Shown in pieces: positions 6,322-12,834 of a stretch of DNA of 26,938 bases. This stretch comes from JAMCXS01 sp964459065 (lineage in GTDB: Bacteria > Acidobacteriota > Terriglobia > UBA7540): assembly GCA_964459065.1 (NCBI GenBank), contig CAYWMN010000015.1:1-26938 (forward strand), read 5' to 3'. How positions within the stretch are numbered: position 1 is the first letter of the stretch; every line of letters starts with the position of its first letter. The position numbers and the translations under genes are program-made. Under the pieces are notes generated by a model, which saw only the letters and a program-made list of their open reading frames with translations, was not told where the DNA came from and did no database searches.

Positions 6322-8403
6322 ATGGCAGCGCGCGAAAAGCGAACGCAATTCACCTTTGACGTCAAGTCGGTCGCGGCCCGGCGAAGTCTTTTTCTGGCCG
6401 GCCTGCTGGTCGTCTGGATGCTCTTCATTATCGTCCGTCTCTACGATCTGCAAGTCATTCAGTACGTGCCGCTGCTCAGGCGGGCCGACCGGCAGCAGCA
6501 GCGCACGGTTGAGATTGCCCCCAAGCGGGGAGCCATCTATGACCGGCACCTGCATCCCCTGGCGATGAGCCTGGCGGTGAATTCAGTTTACGCGGTCCCG
6601 CTGAAGATCAAGAAGCCGGTGATGGTGGCGAATCTGCTGGCTCCGATTCTGGGATTGGACGCCAAGGATTTGGAAGGGCGCTTCAAGACCTACCGGACCT
6701 TCTGCTGGGTGAAGCGAAAAATCACCTCGCAGCAGACGGCGCGGATCCGGGCGCTCAACCTGAAAGGCATCTACTTCGAAAAGGAATCGAAGCGGTTTTA
6801 TCCCGACGGGAACCTGGCGGCGCAAGTGCTGGGTTACGTGGGAATGGACGACAACGGGCTGGGCGGCGTGGAATACCAGCTGAACAAGCTGCTCAAGGGG
6901 CGCTCAGGGAGAGTGTTGCTGGCCACCGACGCGCGGCGGCACTCTTTTCGCTCCACGGAGTGGCAGGGCCAGCCCGGCGATAGCGTGGTGCTGACGCTCA
7001 ATGAGGACATTCAGTATATTGCGGAAAAGACGCTGGCCGCCACCGTCCAGAAACATCACGCCGCAGGCGGAACGGTGATTGTGGAAAACCCCGATACCGG
7101 CGCCATTCTCGCCATGGCCAACCAGCCGACGTTTGACCCCAACGCCTTTGAGAAGTCCCGGCCGGTTGACAGGATCAACCGGGCCATCGGGTGGATCTAC
7201 GAACCGGGCTCGACGTTCAAGTCCGTAACCGTATCCTCGGCTCTCAATGAGGGGCTCGCCAGGCCCACCGACCTGATCGATTGCCAGATGGGGGCCATCC
7301 GGTTGGGCGGCCGGGTGATTCACGACGTCAGCGACATTCTTCCCTATGAGCGCAAGGGGCCGCTGAGCGTGGCCCAGATCCTGACGCACTCCAGCGACGT
7401 GGGAGCGGTGAAGATCGCGCTGCGTCTGGGGGCGGAGCGCTTTTACCGCCACATCCGGGAAGATGGTTTTGGTTCCAAAACCGGCATTCGGTTGCCGGGA
7501 GAAGAGCGGGGGTTGCTGATGCCTCCGCGGAAATGGTCCGGGGTTTCGATCGGCGAATTTGCCATCGGGCAGGGAGTGGGCGTGACGCCGCTGCAGATGG
7601 CGGCCCTTTATTCGGCCATCGCCAACGGCGGCACGCTGATTGAGCCCCGCATCGTGAAAGAAATCTTTCGTGGGAAGGACCGCAAAGCCTTGCCCGAGCG
7701 GCCGAGCCGGCGGATCATGAGCCGCCATACCGCCCTGGAGATGCGGCAGATGCTCCACGACGTGGTGGAGCAGGGAACCGGAATCCCCGCCCAAATGAGC
7801 GGTTATACGGCGGCTGGAAAGACCGGCACCGCCCAGAAGGTGGATCCGGCGACCGGGCGTTATTCCCACTCGAAATACGTAGCTTCTTTTATCGGGTTTG
7901 CCCCCGTTACAAAGCCGGCGATCATGGTGCTGGTGGTGATCGACACGCCGGTGGGGGCAATCTATGGGACCGAAGTGGCAGCTCCGGCGTTCAAGTCTAT
8001 CGCAGAGCAAACTCTGCGTTACCTGAACGTTCCGCAAGACAAACCCTCGAATTCACTGCAACTTATTTCCCGCAGCCTCGCCAAGTCTCCGCCCCGGGTG
8101 GGCGGTGAGGAGGAGAACCTTCCAGTAGACTCGGGACGCACCGGAGCTTCCACTCGGCCCATAGAACAAGTTTCTTTTACACCCTGGACGTCGGCCCGCA
8201 AGGGAAACGTCCTGTTGGACGACGGTCCCATGCTGACGGTCCCGAGTTTTCAGGGGCTTTCGGCCCGGCAGGTAAGCGAGCGGTGCCAGGCGCTGGGCTT
8301 ACAAATGAGTATTTCCGGTTCCGGGCTGGCGGTGGCGCAAGCCCCTGCCGCCGGGACGCAAGTGCGGGCGGGCTCGATTGTTCAGGTTCGATTTGCACGC
8401 TAA
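6322..8403 (+). CDS. ftsI: Septal peptidoglycan transpeptidase FtsI (PBP3) with C-terminal PASTA domain
   Basis: FtsI crosslinks septal peptidoglycan in the periplasm as the partner of FtsW. The 693-residue protein has a signal-anchor segment at about 21-41, a class B PBP dimerisation domain, and the transpeptidase domain with the active-site motif S297-T-F-K300 and K500-T-G502. The second motif reads S357-S-D359 where SxN is the rule. After a Ser/Pro-rich linker (about 575-630) the last 60 residues form one PASTA domain (MLTVPSFQGLSARQVSERCQ onwards), a feature seen in SpoVD/PBP2x-like proteins and some Gram-negatives. The ATG directly follows the ftsL stop TAA, with GAGAGG just before it, so the two are coupled. 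Confidence 0.95.
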   Translation: MAAREKRTQFTFDVKSVAARRSLFLAGLLVVWMLFIIVRLYDLQVIQYVPLLRRADRQQQRTVEIAPKRGAIYDRHLHPLAMSLAVNSVYAVPLKIKKPVMVANLLAPILGLDAKDLEGRFKTYRTFCWVKRKITSQQTARIRALNLKGIYFEKESKRFYPDGNLAAQVLGYVGMDDNGLGGVEYQLNKLLKGRSGRVLLATDARRHSFRSTEWQGQPGDSVVLTLNEDIQYIAEKTLAATVQKHHAAGGTVIVENPDTGAILAMANQPTFDPNAFEKSRPVDRINRAIGWIYEPGSTFKSVTVSSALNEGLARPTDLIDCQMGAIRLGGRVIHDVSDILPYERKGPLSVAQILTHSSDVGAVKIALRLGAERFYRHIREDGFGSKTGIRLPGEERGLLMPPRKWSGVSIGEFAIGQGVGVTPLQMAALYSAIANGGTLIEPRIVKEIFRGKDRKALPERPSRRIMSRHTALEMRQMLHDVVEQGTGIPAQMSGYTAAGKTGTAQKVDPATGRYSHSKYVASFIGFAPVTKPAIMVLVVIDTPVGAIYGTEVAAPAFKSIAEQTLRYLNVPQDKPSNSLQLISRSLAKSPPRVGGEEENLPVDSGRTGASTRPIEQVSFTPWTSARKGNVLLDDGPMLTVPSFQGLSARQVSERCQALGLQMSISGSGLAVAQAPAAGTQVRAGSIVQVRFAR

Positions 8404-8460
8404 GTGCCGAGCAAGCGAAGAGTTGGGACGGGGGAGCGCATGTTGTGTGGAATGCGCCAA

Positions 8461-8469
8461 TGCTATAAT
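8461..8469 (+). promoter_or_regulatory. Extended -10 promoter immediately before murE
   Basis: TGCTATAAT is a perfect extended -10 element (TGN plus TATAAT at 8464-8469). Only a poor -35 (TGTTGT at 8441, 17-base spacer) is present, as allowed for extended -10 promoters. Transcription would start near 8476, about five bases before the murE ATG at 8481, giving a nearly leaderless message. Confidence 0.5.
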
Positions 8470-8480
8470 GCGAGTGAAAG

Positions 8481-9986
8481 ATGAAATTGGGCGAGCTCCT
8501 CGAACGAGTGCCGCTGCTCGAAACGGGGGCAGACCGGCAAACTGAGGTTTCCTCGCTTGCGTATGACTCCCGCCGCGTGAAGCCGGGTGGTGTTTTCTTT
8601 GCCATCGAAGGCGAAAAGACTGACGGGCATCGCTTTATTGCGGAAGCCTTGGAGCGCGGTGCGGTGGCCGTGGCGAGCGAGCGGGAAGCGCCGGCGGGCC
8701 TTGCGGGCCGGTGGATTCGAGTGCCCAGAATCCGGCGGGCGCTGGCCGAAGCGGCGAAGAAAATTTACGATGACCCGGGCCGCAAACTGCAGTTGACCGG
8801 CATCACGGGTACGAACGGAAAAACCACCACAGCTTATCTTCTGGCGAGCATCCTTCAAGCCGCGGGGATCCAGACGGGGATGTTTGGGACGATTGAACAC
8901 CGCCTGGCCGGCCGGGTGGTGCCTGCGCTGAACACCACGCCGGAATCGCTGGACCTGATGGAATATCTCGACGAGCTGGTGGCGAAAGGCTCAAAGGCCG
9001 CGGTGATGGAGGTTTCCTCGCACGCCCTGGTGCAGGAGCGGGTGTGGGGATTACATTTTTCAGCGGCGGTCTTTACCAATCTGACCCGGGATCACCTGGA
9101 TTACCACGGAGACTTTGAGCGGTATTTTGAGGCCAAGCGGCGGCTTTTTGAAGGGGAAGGCGCGGGAGTGCCGGACCTGGCGGTGATCAACGCCGATGAT
9201 CCCTGGGGGCCTCGGCTGCTGGACGTGGCCGGAAGCCGGCAGCTCAGCTACGGGGTTGAATCGAAAGCCGCTGTGCGGGTGAGGCACTATTCCGAGGATG
9301 CATCCGGCCTGGCCGCAACGATTGCCACTCCGCAAGGGGAGATCAAGGTTCGCTCCAGGTTGCTGGGCAGGGTCAACCTGTTGAATATCCTGGCGGCCAC
9401 GGCCACGGCGCTGGGCCTGGGGATTTCGGCAGAAAGCATTCAGGAGGGCGTCGGGCAGCTTCCGGCGGTTCCCGGCCGCTTTCAGAAAATCGACGAAGGC
9501 CAGCCGTTCCTGGTGGTGGTCGACTATGCGCACACCGACGATGCGCTGGCAAATGTCCTGCAGGCGGTTCGCCGTCTGACAAAGAAGCGCCTGATGGTGG
9601 TGTTCGGTTGCGGGGGCGAACGGGATCGCACCAAGCGGCCCGTGATGGGTGAGACCGCGGGACGCCTGAGCGACCTTGCCGTGCTGACGTCGGACAATCC
9701 TCGCGGAGAAGACCCCATTTTGATCATGAACGACGTGCTGGTGGGCTTGCAGAAGACCGGGAAGCCTTACCTGGCCGAGGTGGACCGGGAAGCCGCCATC
9801 CGAAAAGCCCTGGAACAGGCCCGGGAAGGCGACGCTGTGGTGCTGGCGGGCAAGGGACATGAAACCTGCCAGATTCTGAAGGAGCAGACGATTCCCTTCG
9901 ACGACCGCGAAGTGGCCAGCCGCGTCCTGAAGGAGCTGGGATTTAGCCTGCCGGGCGGGCGGAACGAAGAATCGGGCCGCGGATGA
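8481..9986 (+). CDS. murE: UDP-MurNAc-L-Ala-D-Glu:meso-diaminopimelate ligase MurE
   Basis: MurE adds the third stem-peptide residue to UDP-MurNAc-dipeptide in the cytoplasm, using ATP. The 501-residue protein starts with MKLGELLERV and contains the SRRVKPGGVFFA motif, the ATP loop GTNGKTT beginning at residue 110, the VSSHAL segment, and NLTRDHLDYH. DNPR at residues 405-408 is the meso-diaminopimelate specificity motif, so the peptidoglycan should be of the Gram-negative A1-gamma type rather than lysine-containing. The start has only a weak Shine-Dalgarno (GTGAAAG), and an extended -10 sits right before it. It is separated from ftsI by 77 bases. Confidence 0.96.
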   Translation: MKLGELLERVPLLETGADRQTEVSSLAYDSRRVKPGGVFFAIEGEKTDGHRFIAEALERGAVAVASEREAPAGLAGRWIRVPRIRRALAEAAKKIYDDPGRKLQLTGITGTNGKTTTAYLLASILQAAGIQTGMFGTIEHRLAGRVVPALNTTPESLDLMEYLDELVAKGSKAAVMEVSSHALVQERVWGLHFSAAVFTNLTRDHLDYHGDFERYFEAKRRLFEGEGAGVPDLAVINADDPWGPRLLDVAGSRQLSYGVESKAAVRVRHYSEDASGLAATIATPQGEIKVRSRLLGRVNLLNILAATATALGLGISAESIQEGVGQLPAVPGRFQKIDEGQPFLVVVDYAHTDDALANVLQAVRRLTKKRLMVVFGCGGERDRTKRPVMGETAGRLSDLAVLTSDNPRGEDPILIMNDVLVGLQKTGKPYLAEVDREAAIRKALEQAREGDAVVLAGKGHETCQILKEQTIPFDDREVASRVLKELGFSLPGGRNEESGRG

Positions 9987-10028
9987 GCAGCCGGCCGCTG
10001 CCGCCCGGCCATGAGGTGTTTGAAGCCG

Positions 10029-11459
10029 ATGCATTTGCCGCTTGATAAGATCGCAGAAATCGTAAGGTCTCCGCACCCGACATCGGGCCGGCTGGCGAAA
10101 GGGTATTCCATTGATTCGCGCCGGGTGAAGCCGGAAGAGCTCTTTTTTGCCATCCGTGGCAAGCGCTTCGACGGGCACGAGTTTGTTCCTGACGCCCTGG
10201 AAATCGGAGCGGCGGGCGCCGTGGTGGAAAGGCGATTCTGGGAGAACTCGTCGCCGGAGATCCGTGAGTCGCTCATTCCGGTTGCCGACACAACGGAAGC
10301 CCTGCAGCGCCTGGCGCGGGGCGTCCGAAGGCTGTGGGCGGGACGGGTGGTGGCCATTACCGGAAGCATGGGGAAGACGACGACCAAGGAGATGCTTTCA
10401 GCGCTTCTTTCGAGCCGCTTCTCGGTCCATAAATCACCGGGAAACCTGAACAACCTTTACGGCTTGCCGCTCTCGTTGCTGGACCTGGAAGCTGAGCACC
10501 AGGTGGCCGTTGTGGAGCTTGCCATGTCGGGGCGCGGCGAGATTGCACGGCTGGCCGGGATTGCGGAACCGGATATCGGCGTGGTGACCAATGTTGCGCC
10601 TGTCCACTTGGAGTTTTTTGATTCGATCGAAGGCATTGCCCGGGCCAAGCGCGAGCTGATCGACAATCTCAACGCCCGCCAAGGGGCCGGCATTGCCGTC
10701 CTGAACTATGACGACGAGCGGGTGCGGAGGTTCAGCGGCGGATTCAATGGAGTGTCCGTGACTTTCGGCCTGGGCAGGGACGCTCAGTTCCAGGCTACGG
10801 ACGTTCAAAACGACTCGGCCGGCGGGAGCCGCTTTCGGGTGGACGGCCCCGGCCTGGATGCCGAGTTTGATTTGCCGCTGCCGGGCGTCCACAACGTTGA
10901 AAACGCGCTCGCAGCTTTGGCGGCCGCAAGCGCCTTTGAGATTCCGGTCGAGGCGATGCAGCAGACTCTGGCCGGCTTTAAAAATTTGTCGCAGCGGGGT
11001 GAAATTCTTACACTCTCGGACAACATCACGCTTCTTGACGACTGTTACAACTCCAACCCCGGCGCGATGGAGCGGATGATCGAAATGCTGACGGGATGGG
11101 AGGGCGCCCGGCGGCGCGTCGTGGTGGCGGGTGAAATGCTGGAACTCGGGTCAACCTCGCCGGAAATCCACCGCGAGGCCGGCAGGAAGCTGGCGGAAGC
11201 CGGCATTGACTTCTTAATCGCGGTTCAGGGCGACGCCCAGTACTTTGTGGAGGGGGCGGCCCAGGCGGGCCTGTCGCGCGAGGACGCGGTGTTTTTCCCC
11301 GATGCTGCTACGGCGGGCGCCTATTGCCGCGACTTCATCAAAGCGGGCGACGTGGTGCTCGTCAAGGGTTCGCGGGGCGTGAATCTTGAAAAGGTTATTG
11401 AATTGCTTAAAAACCATCATTCCATCGGGAGATCGGGAATTTCGGCGAAAAGGTTCTGA
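10029..11459 (+). CDS. murF: UDP-MurNAc-tripeptide:D-Ala-D-Ala ligase MurF
   Basis: MurF completes the cytoplasmic precursor by adding D-alanyl-D-alanine with ATP. The 476-residue protein has the N-terminal SRRVKPEELFFAI motif shared with MurE, the ATP loop GSMGKTTTKEML from residue 112, the NNLYGLPLSLL segment, the central-domain VTNVAPVHLEFF, and the C-terminal DDCYNSNPGAMERMIEML, all typical of MurF. An in-frame ATG at 10011 also exists, but ATG 10029 has GAGGTG at 10013-10018 at about 10 bases and gives the better family start (MHLPLDKIAEIV). It follows murE by 42 bases and precedes mraY by 9 bases. Confidence 0.95.
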   Translation: MHLPLDKIAEIVRSPHPTSGRLAKGYSIDSRRVKPEELFFAIRGKRFDGHEFVPDALEIGAAGAVVERRFWENSSPEIRESLIPVADTTEALQRLARGVRRLWAGRVVAITGSMGKTTTKEMLSALLSSRFSVHKSPGNLNNLYGLPLSLLDLEAEHQVAVVELAMSGRGEIARLAGIAEPDIGVVTNVAPVHLEFFDSIEGIARAKRELIDNLNARQGAGIAVLNYDDERVRRFSGGFNGVSVTFGLGRDAQFQATDVQNDSAGGSRFRVDGPGLDAEFDLPLPGVHNVENALAALAAASAFEIPVEAMQQTLAGFKNLSQRGEILTLSDNITLLDDCYNSNPGAMERMIEMLTGWEGARRRVVVAGEMLELGSTSPEIHREAGRKLAEAGIDFLIAVQGDAQYFVEGAAQAGLSREDAVFFPDAATAGAYCRDFIKAGDVVLVKGSRGVNLEKVIELLKNHHSIGRSGISAKRF

Positions 11460-11468
11460 CGGGTTTTC

Positions 11469-12599
11469 ATGTTTTACTACCTCTATCTGCGATTTCACGC
11501 GCAATTCCATCTCTTCAACCTTTTCCGCTATGTGACCTTCCGGACAGCGTACGCGAGCCTGACCGCGCTTTTTCTCTCCATGGTTCTGGGTCCGTATGTG
11601 ATCCGGAAACTGAAGGAATTCCAGATCGGCCAGTATATTCGGGAAGACGGCCCTCAGGCGCACCAGTCCAAAGCCGGAACGCCCACGATGGGCGGCGTGC
11701 TGATCAACCTGTGCATCATTGTTCCGACCCTGTTGTGGGCTGACCTGGCGAATCCCTTCGTCTGGCTGGCGCTGGGAGTGACTACGGCGTTTGCCGGCAT
11801 CGGTTTCTACGACGATTACCAGAAGCTGCGAAGGCGGCAAAACCTGGGGCTGACGGCGCGGACCAAGTTTCTTCTCCAAATCCTGGTCAGCTTTATTTTT
11901 GCCGTGATTCTGGTGGTGATGACGGCCGGGGGCGAGTACTCGACCGCCGTCGTGTTTCCCTTTTTCAAGCGGATTCATCCGACCTTTGCCATCTCCCCCC
12001 TGCTGAGGGACTCGTGGATGTATCCCCTGGCGTTCCTGCCCTTTATCGCCTTTGTGGTGCTGATTCTGGTGGGGTCCTCGAACGCTGTGAACCTGACGGA
12101 CGGATTGGACGGGCTGGCCATCGGCTGCATTGTGGTGGCTGCTTCGGCGCTGACGATGCTGACCTACGTTTCGGGCCACGCGATTCTTTCCGCCTACCTC
12201 GATATTGAGCACCTGCCCAAGGCTGCCGAGTTGACGATTTACTGCGGCGCTATGGTGGGTTCCAGTCTGGGATTCCTCTGGTACAACGCCTACCCGGCGG
12301 AGATCTTTATGGGCGATGTCGGTTCGCTTTCACTGGGCGGCGCGATTGCCACGGTGGCGGTCATTATCAAGCAGGAACTCCTGCTGCCTTTTATCGGGGG
12401 CATCTTTGTGATTGAGGCGCTTTCGGTGATTCTGCAGGTGGGGTCCTACAAGCTGCGGCGGAAACGCATTTTCCGCATGGCGCCCCTTCACCACCATTTT
12501 GAGCTGCAGGGATGGAAGGAATCGAAGATCATCGCGCGCTTCTGGATTGCCGCCCTGGTCTTCGCGCTGTTCGCCCTGACGACGCTGAAATTGCGGTAA
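11469..12599 (+). CDS. mraY: Phospho-MurNAc-pentapeptide transferase MraY
   Basis: MraY transfers phospho-MurNAc-pentapeptide to undecaprenyl phosphate to make lipid I in the inner membrane. The 376-residue protein shows about ten hydrophobic segments. Family motifs include the substrate loop HQSKAGTPTMGG, the catalytic D115-D116 pair (DDYQKLRRRQNLGL), NLTDGLDGLAIG, FMGDVGSLSLGG and the C-terminal RMAPLHHHFEL. ATG 11469 begins MFYYLYLRFH, close to the usual start; the ribosome site is weak, and proximity to the murF stop (9 bases) suggests coupling. Confidence 0.97.
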   Translation: MFYYLYLRFHAQFHLFNLFRYVTFRTAYASLTALFLSMVLGPYVIRKLKEFQIGQYIREDGPQAHQSKAGTPTMGGVLINLCIIVPTLLWADLANPFVWLALGVTTAFAGIGFYDDYQKLRRRQNLGLTARTKFLLQILVSFIFAVILVVMTAGGEYSTAVVFPFFKRIHPTFAISPLLRDSWMYPLAFLPFIAFVVLILVGSSNAVNLTDGLDGLAIGCIVVAASALTMLTYVSGHAILSAYLDIEHLPKAAELTIYCGAMVGSSLGFLWYNAYPAEIFMGDVGSLSLGGAIATVAVIIKQELLLPFIGGIFVIEALSVILQVGSYKLRRKRIFRMAPLHHHFELQGWKESKIIARFWIAALVFALFALTTLKLR

Positions 12600-12607
12600 G
12601 AGAGAAA

Positions 12608-12636
12608 TTGACGGGAGGAGTTTCTGCGCATAAAAT
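12608..12636 (+). promoter_or_regulatory. Sigma70-type promoter before the RHH gene
   Basis: TTGACG (12608-12613) and TAAAAT (12631-12636) are each five of six matches to the consensus and are separated by exactly 17 bases. Transcription would start near 12643, about nine bases before the ATG at 12652. The promoter begins eight bases after the mraY stop and would drive the RHH gene, murD and probably the later division genes. Confidence 0.65.
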
Positions 12637-12641
12637 GCGCA
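12625..12641. promoter_or_regulatory. Perfect palindrome over the -10, candidate RHH operator
   Basis: TGCGCAT (12625-12631), AAA, ATGCGCA (12635-12641) form a perfect 7-bp inverted repeat. It covers the whole -10 hexamer of the promoter and lies 10 bases before the start of a ribbon-helix-helix protein gene. RHH proteins such as Arc, CopG and ParG commonly repress their own promoter by binding short inverted or direct repeats in this position. Binding by this protein is inferred. Confidence 0.55.
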
Positions 12642-12651
12642 TTAACAGGCA

Positions 12652-12834
12652 ATGGGACGGCCGAAATCATTCCGGAATCCGACGCGGGTCAGCTTGACGC
12701 TGGACCGCAAGACGCTGGAGACGGCGCGCCGGGAGGCGCAACGCTCCCGGCGCTCGCTTTCCGTGGTGATTTCGGAAATCCTGGACAACCATTTCCAGCA
12801 CAACGGCCGCGCCCATCCCCGGAGGAATCCGTGA
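12652..12834 (+). CDS. Small ribbon-helix-helix (CopG/Arc-like) putative DNA-binding protein
   Basis: This 60-residue basic protein is not a standard dcw gene. Residues 11-18 (TRVSLTLD) fit the RHH beta-strand, 19-33 (RKTLETARREAQRSR) helix A, and 36-49 (LSVVISEILDNHFQ) helix B, with a basic N-terminal arm (GRPKSFRNP) and a basic tail. An RHH protein of this type would dimerise and bind DNA through the paired strands. ATG 12652 is preceded by an in-frame TAA at 12643-12645, so the start is limited; the local Shine-Dalgarno is weak (ACAGG). The stop TGA (12832-12834) overlaps the murD GTG, and the murD ribosome site GGAGG lies inside this gene, which supports genuine translation. I cannot assign a named family. 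Confidence 0.7.
   Translation: MGRPKSFRNPTRVSLTLDRKTLETARREAQRSRRSLSVVISEILDNHFQHNGRAHPRRNP

Noticed and set aside
6904..8037. 377-codon minus-strand frame opposite ftsI
   Set aside because: Fully antisense to the conserved transpeptidase domain, with no ribosome site and an antisense-type composition.
9060..10178. 372-codon minus-strand frame opposite murE and the murF start
   Set aside because: Shadow of two conserved ligase genes, with no domain.
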